Positions 34,273 through 42,225 of a DNA stretch of 64,000 nt are shown in pieces (position 1 is the first letter of the stretch; each line of letters opens with the position of its first letter). Made by a program: the position numbers and the translations under genes. This stretch comes from Phototrophicus methaneseepsis. Lineage in GTDB: Bacteria > Chloroflexota > Anaerolineae > Aggregatilineales > Phototrophicaceae. The stretch lies in NCBI RefSeq assembly GCF_015500095.1, contig NZ_CP062983.1, positions 2,666,001 through 2,730,000 on the forward strand, written 5' to 3'. Below the pieces are notes generated by a model. The model was not told the origin of the DNA. It saw only the letters and a program-made list of their open reading frames with translations, and searched no databases.

Positions 34273-35235
34273 ATGAGTGCTATATCTTCTCAGAATAGGG
34301 GTGTGCCAGCTCAGCTGGCACCCTCTTCTATCTTCAGCAGATTATGGAACGATCGCCTAATCTATCTGTTTTTGCTGCCTACGATCATCCTTTTTGGGCT
34401 GTTTACGCTGTACCCGATGATCGCCAGCTTCCTGCTGTCATTCCAGGATTGGAATGGCTTTTCCCGAGATGCGACTTACGTCGGTTTAGCCAACTACCAG
34501 GAAGTCATTGCGGACCCACAATTCTGGTTGGCATTTAGAAATACGATTGTCTTTATGCTCGTTACGGTGCCAATCCGCACAATTTTGGCGTTGATCCTGG
34601 CGCTCGTCCTGAATAATCCGAAGCTGCCTTTCGCGGGCATCTTCAGGACGGCGTTATTTTTGCCAGTGGTAACGACAACAGCGATTGTTGGCGTGGTGAT
34701 GACATTCGTCTTTGACCCGGTCGGTGGGCCTGTGAATCAAGTGCTGCTGAATACTAACTTGATTTCGGCACCGATCAATTTCCTGGGGCGCTCGAATACG
34801 GCATTGCCAACGGCGATGGGCGTGCACGTATGGAAATGGTTCGGTGTAACCCTCATTTACTGGTTAGCCGCGCTGCAAACAGTCCCCCAAGAGGTATACG
34901 AAGCAGCCCGCGTTGATGGCGCTAATGTCACCCAAATGTTTTATAACATTACGGTGCCACTGCTCGTGCCGTTTGGCATCGTCATTGTGTTGATTACTGC
35001 CATCGACACTTTGCGCGTCTTCGACCTGATGTTGACATTGACGGGAGGTGGCCCATTCCTCAAAACGGAAGTCGTCGAAGTCTATATTTATCGATGGGCA
35101 TTTAACTCTAGTATTCCGCGTCTGGGCTATGCCTCTGCTGCTGCGGTGTTCTTTGGGCTGACGACGCTGGTAATGGCGATCCTGCAAGCAATAGGATACG
35201 CATTCGTCAGGCGGATGAGAGGTGTCGAATCATGA
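34273..35235 (+). CDS. CUT1 sugar ABC transporter permease (MalF type)
   Basis: A 320-residue inner-membrane permease. A first helix (LIYLFLLPTIILFGLFTLYPMI) is followed by SFLLSFQDWNGF, YVGLANYQEVIADPQFW and the ATPase-docking loop EAARVDGANVTQMFYNITVP. It ends with the aromatic helix of the family. It starts nine bases after the binding-protein stop and overlaps the next permease by four bases, so the genes are co-translated. Confidence 0.94.
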   Translation: MSAISSQNRGVPAQLAPSSIFSRLWNDRLIYLFLLPTIILFGLFTLYPMIASFLLSFQDWNGFSRDATYVGLANYQEVIADPQFWLAFRNTIVFMLVTVPIRTILALILALVLNNPKLPFAGIFRTALFLPVVTTTAIVGVVMTFVFDPVGGPVNQVLLNTNLISAPINFLGRSNTALPTAMGVHVWKWFGVTLIYWLAALQTVPQEVYEAARVDGANVTQMFYNITVPLLVPFGIVIVLITAIDTLRVFDLMLTLTGGGPFLKTEVVEVYIYRWAFNSSIPRLGYASAAAVFFGLTTLVMAILQAIGYAFVRRMRGVES

Positions 35236-36077
35236 TAAGAATTGGCAGATACAATCTACGTTGGCAAACCCTGCTGACGCTCATTGTGCTAACGCTCGTG
35301 TGTGTTATCTGGATTTATCCATTTTTATGGATGGTCTCCGCATCTCTCAAAACACAGAGTGAAATATTCACCAGCGGCCTCAATCTCATCCCGGAATCGC
35401 CCCAATGGCGTAATTACGAGCGTGCCTGGGTTGATGCACAGTTCAGCCGATATATGATCAACACGATTTTAATTACCATTGGCACTGTGATTCTGACAGT
35501 CATCAGTACCAGCCTGGCAGGCTATGTCCTTGGGCGCTATCGGTTTATTGGCCGCCGCCCCATAATGGCAATTTTAGCCGGGACGATCTTCATTCCAGCT
35601 GGCTATACCATCATTCCTACTGTTGAGCTGGCGAATAAGCTTGGGCTGCTCAACTCTTTGTGGGGCGTTATACTAGTGATGGCGGGCACAGGGAATGTGA
35701 TCCACATTTTGCTGTTCTCTGCCTATTTCAGCAGTTTACCGAAAGAGCTAGAAGAAGCCGCAGTGCTTGATGGGGCTGGCTTCCTGACGGTCTTCTTCCG
35801 TGTGATGTTCCCCTTGGCATCTCCGGTCATTGCGACCGTCACAATCCTGAAGTTTTTAGGTGCCTGGAACGACTTCTTCGTGCCCCTTGTTTTCACATTC
35901 AGCCGCCCGGATTTACGGACACTCAGCGTTGGTATGTTCGCTTTCGTTGGGGAAAATGAAACGGATTGGGCAGGCATGGCCGCAGCCGCTACCATCTCTC
36001 TGATACCGGTCGTCCTCATTTTCTTCGCCATGCAGCGCCGCTTCGTTGAAGGTATCGCTGGTGCCGTAAAACAATGA
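35232..36077 (+). CDS. CUT1 sugar ABC transporter permease (MalG type)
   Basis: A 281-residue inner-membrane permease. It has LTLVCVIWIYPFLWMVSASLKTQSEIF, the loop PQWRNYERAWVDAQFSRYMINT, docking loop EEAAVLDGAGFLTVFFRVMFPLASP, and ends QRRFVEGIAGAVKQ. The start overlaps the stop of the MalF-type gene (ATGA). The sulfatase gene follows after about 30 bases. Confidence 0.94.
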   Translation: MIRIGRYNLRWQTLLTLIVLTLVCVIWIYPFLWMVSASLKTQSEIFTSGLNLIPESPQWRNYERAWVDAQFSRYMINTILITIGTVILTVISTSLAGYVLGRYRFIGRRPIMAILAGTIFIPAGYTIIPTVELANKLGLLNSLWGVILVMAGTGNVIHILLFSAYFSSLPKELEEAAVLDGAGFLTVFFRVMFPLASPVIATVTILKFLGAWNDFFVPLVFTFSRPDLRTLSVGMFAFVGENETDWAGMAAAATISLIPVVLIFFAMQRRFVEGIAGAVKQ

Positions 36078-36109
36078 GTTACCGTCATCGACTTTAAAGA
36101 ATTGGAACA

Positions 36110-37564
36110 ATGATGTCAGTTAAGGAACCGCCAAACATATTATGGGTTTGTACCGATCAACAAAGGTGGGACACACTCGGTGCTTATGGCAACCCATTTG
36201 TCAATACACCCGTTGCGGATCGCTTGGCTGAAAATGGTGTTCTCTTTGAGAACGCGTTTTGCCAAAGCCCGATTTGTACGCCGAGCCGTGCATCTTTCCT
36301 GACAGGGCGTTATCCACGTACCACACGCTGCCGCCAGAACGGCCAGGATATCCCCGCAGATGAGCGACTCGTCACACGCTTGCTGAAAGACGGCGGCTAT
36401 GTTTGTGGTCTCTCTGGTAAGCTCCACCTATCGGTATGTAATCCAGAAGTCACCAAGGGTACGGAACGCCGCATTGATGATGGCTATGATGATTTCCACT
36501 GGTCACATCATCCCCCGCCAGATTGGCCGACGAACGAATATACACAATGGTTACGAGAAAAGGGCGTTACCTACAATACGCCGAGCTACAATGGCTCTAA
36601 ATATGTACAGGCAGGCATGCCTGAAGAATATCATCAGACAACGTGGTGTGCAGAAAAGGCCATTACGTTTATCCAAGAGAGTGCTCACTACGATATGCCC
36701 TGGTGCTATACGGTCAACATCTTTGACCCACACCACCCATTCAACCCTCCGGTTGAATATCTAGAGCGCTATCTTGATAAACTGGCGGATATTCCCTTGC
36801 CGAATTATCAATCGGAAGAATTGGGGAATAAACCGGGCTACCAGCAAAATGACCATCACAATGCGTATAACACCGCTGGCTGGTTTGATCATGATGTGAT
36901 GAATGAATCGGATCATCGGCTGGTCACGGCTGCCTATTGGGCCATGTGTGATCTAATTGACGTCCAACTGGGCCGGATGATTGCCGCTGTTGAGGAAAGT
37001 GGTCAGCTAGACAATACCATCATTATCTTTATGTCAGATCATGGTGAGATGCTTGGCGATCATGGTATCTACCTCAAGGGACCGTATTTTTATGAATCAG
37101 CTGTGCATGTCCCGCTGATCATGTCGATGCCGGGTACTATCCAAGCTGGTGTACGCAGTACAGCCATGGTCGAACTTATAGATATTGCCCCGACGTTGCT
37201 GGAAGCGGCTGGTCTGGAAGTTTATGCAGGAATGCAAGGAAAATCCGTCTGGCCTATCCTGACAGGGGCGGCCGATAGCAGCGAACACCGCGGTAGCGTG
37301 TATTGCGAATACTATAATGCGATGCCCTGGCACAAAACGCCAACGGCGCAGGCGACAATGGTCCGCACAGATAAATACAAACTGGTCTCTGTACACAGTC
37401 TTGGGCAGGGTGAACTCTACGATTTGGAGAATGATCCAACTGAAACGCAGAACCAATGGGATAACCCGGATTATATAGGTGTTAAGCTGAATATGCTCCA
37501 GCTTCTATGCGACCGGATGGCCTGGACCGTCGATCCGCTGCCAGTTCGTCAGGCGGATTGGTAA
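36110..37564 (+). CDS. Sulfatase (formylglycine-dependent, cytoplasmic)
   Basis: A 484-residue type I sulfatase. NILWVCTDQQRWDTLGAYG supplies metal ligands, and the signature CTPSRASFLTGRYP contains the cysteine converted to formylglycine. GLSGKLHL, DPHHPFNPP, IIIFMSDHGEMLGDHGIYLKGPYFYE and the C-terminal YDLENDPTETQN complete the family pattern. No signal peptide is present. As in the operon at 7.3-11.9 kb, it closes a CUT1 importer operon, which again suggests intracellular desulfation of an imported sugar. Expression should follow the LacI operator at 32725. Sulfatase subfamily and substrate are not determined. Confidence 0.93.
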   Translation: MMSVKEPPNILWVCTDQQRWDTLGAYGNPFVNTPVADRLAENGVLFENAFCQSPICTPSRASFLTGRYPRTTRCRQNGQDIPADERLVTRLLKDGGYVCGLSGKLHLSVCNPEVTKGTERRIDDGYDDFHWSHHPPPDWPTNEYTQWLREKGVTYNTPSYNGSKYVQAGMPEEYHQTTWCAEKAITFIQESAHYDMPWCYTVNIFDPHHPFNPPVEYLERYLDKLADIPLPNYQSEELGNKPGYQQNDHHNAYNTAGWFDHDVMNESDHRLVTAAYWAMCDLIDVQLGRMIAAVEESGQLDNTIIIFMSDHGEMLGDHGIYLKGPYFYESAVHVPLIMSMPGTIQAGVRSTAMVELIDIAPTLLEAAGLEVYAGMQGKSVWPILTGAADSSEHRGSVYCEYYNAMPWHKTPTAQATMVRTDKYKLVSVHSLGQGELYDLENDPTETQNQWDNPDYIGVKLNMLQLLCDRMAWTVDPLPVRQADW

Positions 37565-37610
37565 GTCGTTATTTTCCAGCGCTAAACAGCCAATCTATTT
37601 CTACAGTTTG

Positions 37611-37639
37611 AACTGGGAAGAATCTCCTTCCCAGTTTTT
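37611..37639 (+). terminator. Intrinsic terminator of the second sulfatase operon
   Basis: AACTGGGAAG pairs perfectly with CTTCCCAGTT around a 6-base loop and is followed by a T-run. It lies about 45 bases after the sulfatase stop. Confidence 0.93.
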
Positions 37640-37712
37640 CTATATATAGCTGGTGAACAAAATTAGCTTCCAAATCGTCATCTGACCAGCCTGGGTAATC
37701 CAGTTCGACAAC

Positions 37713-37746
37713 AAAAAAACCAACACATAGCTGTGTCGGTTTTTTT
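37713..37746 (-). terminator. Intrinsic terminator of the tRNA-Val gene
   Basis: On the minus strand ACCGACACA pairs with TGTGTTGGT (one G-U pair) around GCTA and is followed by seven T. The pairing is complete only in minus-strand RNA (the plus strand would have an A-C mismatch), which assigns it to the tRNA just upstream. Confidence 0.88.
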
Positions 37747-37767
37747 CGATTACTGTCATATGTTTTG

Positions 37768-37841
<74 letters not shown>

Positions 37842-37854
37842 TTCAATGCAATAT

Positions 37855-37884
37855 AGTGTATCATGGCAGCTCTGGACAAATCAA
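37855..37884 (-). promoter_or_regulatory. Promoter of the tRNA-Val gene
   Basis: On the minus strand TTGATT (37879-37884), an 18-base spacer and TACACT (37855-37860), about 13 bases before the mature tRNA 5' end. Confidence 0.55.
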
Positions 37885-37908
37885 GCTGAAATATGCTGAG
37901 AGTGCTGC

Positions 37909-38697
37909 ATGAAACATTATCTTATTGCCCTGATGACCTTCACGAAATTCTTCCTGATTGGGTGTACATCCTTAGGGCAGGCTCTGACACCCAATGCCAC
38001 TACGGAAGCGACCCAAACGCCCGAGGGCTGGCACCAGATCGCACCAGGTGTGGAGCAGCGTGTTTATATACCCAACGGGAATGCATTGGCGCAGTTCATA
38101 ACATTTCGTCTGGATCCGCAGCAAGTGACTTTCAGAGTGCACTATCAGTCAGGCGAACCCATGACATTGCAAAGGTGGCGTGATGCGTTGCCGGATGCGG
38201 ACCTCTTTATCAATGCGAACTTCTTTACGCCGGAAAATGTTGCGCTGGGGTTGGTCGTCAGCGATGGTGTTACTTATAGTCAAAGCTATACTGACCGGGG
38301 CGGTACATTTGGCATCTTGGATGACGTGCCTGTGGTTCGGTCCAATGTATACCAACCCTATCAGGGAGAATCCTATCAGCAGGCGATACAGGGCTTCCCG
38401 ATGCTAGTCATGGATGGACAGCAAGCTTTTACAGATACTCGCTATCCTGAGCGTTCTCGTCGGACGGTGATTGGTATTGATGAGCAGGGGGCTATCATCG
38501 TTATGGCGACCCCTGGTCTGGGCTTGAGCCTGTCAGACTTGAGCGCCTACTTACCAACAACCGATCTGGGATTGGTCACTGCATTTAACCTGGATGGCGG
38601 TCGATCAACGCTCATGTATGCACCATCCGCTGATGTTTTTTTGCCATCATTTGACCCTGTTCCTGCGATTTTAGCTGTTTACTTGCGGGATGACTGA
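37909..38697 (+). CDS. Lipoprotein with phosphodiester glycosidase (NAGPA/DUF2233) domain
   Basis: A 262-residue exported protein. The N-terminus is a lipoprotein signal (MKHYLIALMTFTKFFLIGC, lipobox cysteine at residue 19), so it should be attached to the outer face of the membrane. After a short Thr-rich linker the domain shows the NAGPA-like order: PGVEQRVYIPNGNALAQFITFRLD, DLFINANFFTPEN, GLVVSDGV, GTFGILDD, FPMLVMDGQ, RSRRTVIGIDEQGAIIVMA and AFNLDGGRSTLMY. Members cleave phosphodiester-linked sugars, for example GlcNAc-1-phosphodiesters. Length is normal. It is not linked to an obvious operon. The actual substrate is unknown. Confidence 0.85.
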   Translation: MKHYLIALMTFTKFFLIGCTSLGQALTPNATTEATQTPEGWHQIAPGVEQRVYIPNGNALAQFITFRLDPQQVTFRVHYQSGEPMTLQRWRDALPDADLFINANFFTPENVALGLVVSDGVTYSQSYTDRGGTFGILDDVPVVRSNVYQPYQGESYQQAIQGFPMLVMDGQQAFTDTRYPERSRRTVIGIDEQGAIIVMATPGLGLSLSDLSAYLPTTDLGLVTAFNLDGGRSTLMYAPSADVFLPSFDPVPAILAVYLRDD

Positions 38698-38814
38698 TGA
38701 AGCTCGTTGTTATCATACGGTTATAATGCATGTATGACGTATCCGGGGTACTCTATTGAGAAGGCGATTCATCGGGATAGACTCAACGCGAAATCATCGT
38801 AGGAAGGCTGGTAA

Positions 38815-39258
38815 ATGCCCATCACAACCAAATGGTGGCTAGAAGGTCGTGTGATTGAAGTGAAGATCGTGAACAGCTTTGAAGTGGATGATTTGACACA
38901 AGCTGTCATCCAGGCTCAGGCCCTCATGGATAGCACAAGTGAGCAACGAGTTCATATTCTGGTGGATAACACGCTGATTGGACCAACAAATGCGCATGCC
39001 GCTGATATGAATCGTGAAGCGAAGCCATTGATGCAGGATGAGCGACTAGGATGGGTCATTGTTTATGGCAAAAATAACGTTCTGACGCGTTTTGCAACCA
39101 ATATCGTCATGCAGTTGATGCACCCACGCTTCCGTATGGTGAATACCCTGGCAGAGGCGTTATCTTTTTTGAACCACCTCGATGAGACACTGCCGAGTTA
39201 TGAGCAATGGCGCCAGTCCATACCAGCGCCAGATGCTCAAGACATTACAGAAAATTAG
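38815..39258 (+). CDS. Small protein of unknown function, SpoIIAA/STAS-like pattern
   Basis: A 147-residue soluble protein that I do not firmly recognise. It alternates strands and helices: TTKWWLEGRVIEVKIVNSFEVDD, HILVDNTLIGP, GWVIVYGKNNVLTRF, and a final FRMVNTLAEALSFLNHLDETLP. The strand-helix order and the 'RMVNTLAEALSFL' end recall the SpoIIAA-like/STAS fold of small regulatory proteins, but no catalytic or phosphorylated residue can be pointed out. AGGAAGG lies before the ATG. It stands alone between a lipoprotein gene and the convergent aspartokinase gene. Confidence 0.65.
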   Translation: MPITTKWWLEGRVIEVKIVNSFEVDDLTQAVIQAQALMDSTSEQRVHILVDNTLIGPTNAHAADMNREAKPLMQDERLGWVIVYGKNNVLTRFATNIVMQLMHPRFRMVNTLAEALSFLNHLDETLPSYEQWRQSIPAPDAQDITEN

Positions 39259-39271
39259 CTCATTGATAGGG

Positions 39272-40699
39272 CTAATAAACAGTCTCTTCTACGACGCTTG
39301 CTAATGCCAGATCATGCAGGCTGTGAACAGCTATCTCAAGATCTTTTTCTTCCAATACGAAGGAAATACTGCACTCACTGCCACCCTGGGCGATTGAGAT
39401 CACATTGATGTTTTTGTTGCCCAAAGTGGTGAAGACGCGCCCTGCAACACCGGGCGTGCCGCGCATCCCGCCGCCTACAACGGTCACGATGACGACATCG
39501 CTCATAATATCAATGCCATCCACATCCTGATGGGCAATTTCCGCGCCCAATTCTGATTCTACTGCCGCCTTGACGAAAGGGGCGTTTTCATCGCGCACCG
39601 TATAACAGAAGCTCTGTTCTGATGAGGACTGCGAAATCATCAGGATGTTTGCCCCTGCGCGGGCCGTCGCCAGGAATGTCCTTCCGGCGATGCCTGGTAC
39701 GCCCAGCATGCCTTTGCCACTGACTGTGAGCATACTGATGCTGCGAATGCTCGTCACAGCTTTGATGATAGTCTCTGTCGGGACTGTTTCGGCACCGATT
39801 TGTGTGCCAGGGTGGTCCGGGTTAAATGTGTTACGGACGCGCATCGGGATGTTGCGTGTGACGATAGGTTGTACCGTCTTTGGGTGCAGCACTTTAGCAC
39901 CGTAAAACGCCAATTCACCTACTTCTGTATAGGAGACATAAGGCAGCACTTTAGCACGTTTATCGATACGCGGATCGGTTGTCATGACGCCATCGACATC
40001 TGTCCAGATAGTGAGTTCGTCGCTATCCAGGTAGGCAGCGAGAATGGCCGCGCTGAAGTCACTTCCGCCACGGCCTAGCGTCGTGATGGAGCCATCTGGT
40101 GTGGAGCCGATAAATCCTGTGATGATAGGGGTGATGCCATTCGCAACAATCGGGCGCAGTTTTTCGACAATGCGCTGTTCTGTAGGGCCCCAAAGGGGTT
40201 CTGCATCCTGGTAGTTGTTATCTGTGATGATGAAATCGCCGCTTTCGAGCGCAATAGACTTTGTGCCACGCGCATCAAGGGCAGCAGAGATGACCCGGCT
40301 GCTGAGACGCTCCCCAAATGAGACGATGGCATCAATAATACGGGGTGTGGCTTCGCCCAGTGTGTTGATTGCCTCACACAATTGGATGTGCTCGTCCAAC
40401 AGCCTCGTAATTTCTTGCAGGGTGGATTCCCGCGTTGGTGGTGGTTCTACGAGGCGATGAATGGCGTCTTCGTGGCGATGCCGCAAATCCTGGTTGATTT
40501 GCTGATACGTCCATCTGTCGCCATCTGTCGCGGCTTTAACGGACTTAAGGAGGGCATCTGTCACGCCAGACATCGCAGAGACGACGCTCACGACTTGAGA
40601 GCCCGCAGTAATTTCGCGTTGAATGATGCTGATGACCTGCTCTATAGCTTCTGGCGACCCGACTGAGGTGCCACCAAACTTCATCGTGTGCAATGCCAT
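39272..40699 (-). CDS. lysC: Aspartate kinase
   Basis: Phosphorylates aspartate, the first step to threonine, methionine, isoleucine and lysine. The 475-residue protein has the kinase domain (KFGGTSVGSPEAIEQV, SFGERLSSRVISAAL, FIGSTPDGSITTLGRGGSDFSAAILAAYL, WTDVDGVMTTDPR) and two C-terminal ACT regulatory domains (IRSISMLTVSGKGMLGVPGIAGRTF and VTVVGGGMRGTPGVAGRVFTTLGN). It is a monofunctional enzyme, with no homoserine dehydrogenase domain. AGGAG lies ten bases before the ATG. Upstream is a Thr/Met-rich leader peptide with a terminator hairpin (40753-40873), so transcription is very probably controlled by attenuation in response to threonine and methionine tRNA charging. Confidence 0.96.
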   Translation of the reverse strand: MALHTMKFGGTSVGSPEAIEQVISIIQREITAGSQVVSVVSAMSGVTDALLKSVKAATDGDRWTYQQINQDLRHRHEDAIHRLVEPPPTRESTLQEITRLLDEHIQLCEAINTLGEATPRIIDAIVSFGERLSSRVISAALDARGTKSIALESGDFIITDNNYQDAEPLWGPTEQRIVEKLRPIVANGITPIITGFIGSTPDGSITTLGRGGSDFSAAILAAYLDSDELTIWTDVDGVMTTDPRIDKRAKVLPYVSYTEVGELAFYGAKVLHPKTVQPIVTRNIPMRVRNTFNPDHPGTQIGAETVPTETIIKAVTSIRSISMLTVSGKGMLGVPGIAGRTFLATARAGANILMISQSSSEQSFCYTVRDENAPFVKAAVESELGAEIAHQDVDGIDIMSDVVIVTVVGGGMRGTPGVAGRVFTTLGNKNINVISIAQGGSECSISFVLEEKDLEIAVHSLHDLALASVVEETVY

Positions 40700-40752
40700 T
40701 TTGTCTTACTCCTAAGTGTCTGGCGGATGCTCCAGCCCGCTACCACTAGCCA

Positions 40753-40785
40753 AAATAAAAAGCGCCCAGGAGAGTCCTGAGCGCT
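40753..40785 (-). terminator. Attenuator terminator of the aspartokinase leader
   Basis: On the minus strand AGCGCTCAGG pairs with CCTGGGCGCT (10 bp, one G-U) around a 5-base loop, followed by TTTTATTTT. An alternative 11-bp pairing joins CAGGACTCTCC (40769-40779) to GGAGAGTTCTG in the leader reading frame (40821-40831). The two structures exclude each other. Confidence 0.9.
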
Positions 40786-40810
40786 GTGTTTCCTTCGTTT
40801 GCGTCGCGCC

Positions 40811-40873
40811 TTACGGCGTGCAGAACTCTCCATCCCCTATGTAGGTCGGCATTGTAGTCATCATAGTGGTCAT
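40811..40873 (-). CDS. Thr/Met-rich leader peptide of the aspartokinase gene
   Basis: A 20-codon frame reading MTTMMTTMPT then YIGDGEFCTP, ending in TAA. It contains six Thr and four Met codons, nearly all in the first ten positions, which is the composition expected of an attenuation leader for the Thr/Met branch of the aspartate pathway. Its codons for Gly-Glu-Phe overlap the 5' strand of the antiterminator, and the start region CTCCAT (40872-40877) can pair with ATGGAG (40828-40833) when it is not translated. A ribosome stalled on the Thr/Met codons would free the antiterminator; one reaching the stop would cover it. No clear Shine-Dalgarno sequence precedes the ATG. Between this frame and the aspartokinase ATG there is no other gene. 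Confidence 0.85.
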   Translation of the reverse strand: MTTMMTTMPTYIGDGEFCTP

Positions 40874-40924
40874 GGAGTTGATTGTGTAAACCACGTTCTG
40901 CGCCTTTTTTGAGCGAATGACGAT

Positions 40925-40953
40925 ACGTTACCCTGTTTGTCGCTATGTGTCAA
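40925..40953 (-). promoter_or_regulatory. Promoter of the aspartokinase leader
   Basis: On the minus strand a perfect TTGACA (40948-40953), a 17-base spacer and TAACGT (40925-40930). The predicted start near 40918 lies about 45 bases before the leader ATG. The stretch 40954-41138, upstream of the ATPase gene, shows nothing further that I can name. Confidence 0.7.
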
Positions 40954-41138
40954 GCAGGGGTTTTAATTTTTGTGGATTTTGCCTCATAAAGGCCTGTTTT
41001 ATAGCTTATCAGTATGGCTTATCTATGACGAACTGTGTGACGACTGCACCTTTAACGCGATAGACTATACTGAAAGAGAGCTCATTAAAGAAATAGACCA
41101 AGAAAACGTATTTGGATGCACTTTAGAAAGTTCTTTCA

Positions 41139-42218
41139 ATGACCCGGATTACAGTTGATCACGTCAGTAAATACTATGATTTGAAAGATGGCACGAAACA
41201 GCATGTCAGAGCTGTGGATGATCTGACATTGCAAATAAAATCCGGCGAGAGTGTCGCCATCTTAGGGCCATCCGGCTCTGGTAAAACCACCCTGCTGCGC
41301 CTCATTGCCGGGTTAGAAACCCCTGACTCAGGCGCTGTGTACTATGATGACCTGCCCCTGAGCCAGATCGGCGAGCAAAACCGGAATATTGGGATGGTTT
41401 TCCAGGATTATGCCCTCATCCCGCACTGGGATGCTCAGCATACAATTGGGTTTTTCCTCCGGCTGCGCCGCCGTGAACAAGAAGTTCCCGCGCATGTGCA
41501 TCGCGTCTCTAAAATTACAGGTGTCGGTCTGGATTACCTGTTAGGGCGCTTCCCAAATCAACTTTCTGGCGGGGAGAAACAGCGCGTTGCGATTGCGCGT
41601 GCCTTTGCGCGCGATTTAAACATTTTGCTCTTTGATGAGCCCTTCGCCAACCTGGATGCTAAGTTCAGGGCAACAGCGCGTGTAGAACTGCGCCGCTTGC
41701 TGGACGAATTTTCGGTGACGTCTGTTTTTGTGACGCACGATCAACTCGAAGCAGCCTCACTCTCAGATCGCATCATCTTGATTCGGCAAGGGCATATTGA
41801 GCAGCTTGGGCCTTATGAGCACCTTCATGATGATCCTGAGAATCTCTTTGTTGCGAATTTTGTCGGCGTGCCGCGCTTCAATTTTTTGAGGGGTAAAGTC
41901 GTGGATAGCAATTGGTATCATCCGAGCCTGGGGACCTATCTGCTGCCGCGTGCCGTGCCAGAGCAAACTGACGTCACATTAGCCATACGTCCGGATGCGA
42001 TTTCTCTTGCTGAAGAAGGTGTCGTCGCACGGGTGGAAGCCGTTACACCCTACTTCCCGGAGCGCTATCTGTTGGTGGATGTGGTTTATGGTGATGAATC
42101 CTGGCAATTACAGGTCCCGTTAGAGACGAAGATCAACGTCAATGATGCGGTAGCCTGTCGTTTTGACCAGAAATCCATCTTATTCTTCAATACGCAAACA
42201 GGGGCGCGCATCGCCTGA
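41139..42218 (+). CDS. CUT1-type sugar ABC transporter ATPase (MalK/MsmK-like)
   Basis: A 359-residue ATP-binding subunit that powers sugar importers. Walker A is GPSGSGKTT, the Q-loop lies in GMVFQDYALIPHW, the signature is LSGGEKQRVAIARAFARD, Walker B ILLFDEP, D-loop ANLDA, and the switch His is in VFVTHDQLEA. The C-terminal 120 residues form the OB-fold regulatory domain of MalK-type proteins (FVGVPRFNFLRGKV, LAIRPDAISLAEEGVVARVEAVTPY). The gene is isolated from any permease, whereas all three CUT1 operons in this window lack an ATPase. A shared ATPase, as known for MsmK/MsmX, is the likely role. The stop lies eight bases from the convergent ComEA-like gene. Confidence 0.93.
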   Translation: MTRITVDHVSKYYDLKDGTKQHVRAVDDLTLQIKSGESVAILGPSGSGKTTLLRLIAGLETPDSGAVYYDDLPLSQIGEQNRNIGMVFQDYALIPHWDAQHTIGFFLRLRRREQEVPAHVHRVSKITGVGLDYLLGRFPNQLSGGEKQRVAIARAFARDLNILLFDEPFANLDAKFRATARVELRRLLDEFSVTSVFVTHDQLEAASLSDRIILIRQGHIEQLGPYEHLHDDPENLFVANFVGVPRFNFLRGKVVDSNWYHPSLGTYLLPRAVPEQTDVTLAIRPDAISLAEEGVVARVEAVTPYFPERYLLVDVVYGDESWQLQVPLETKINVNDAVACRFDQKSILFFNTQTGARIA

Positions 42219-42225
42219 TGGGCGA

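Noticed and set aside
40700-40920. Lysine riboswitch or T-box in the aspartokinase leader
   Set aside because: No T-box sequence and no lysine-riboswitch core were found; the Thr/Met leader frame with mutually exclusive stems explains the region better.
40970-41158. Small open frame upstream of the MalK-type ATPase
   Set aside because: It overlaps the ATPase start, has no good ribosome-binding site and no recognisable feature.
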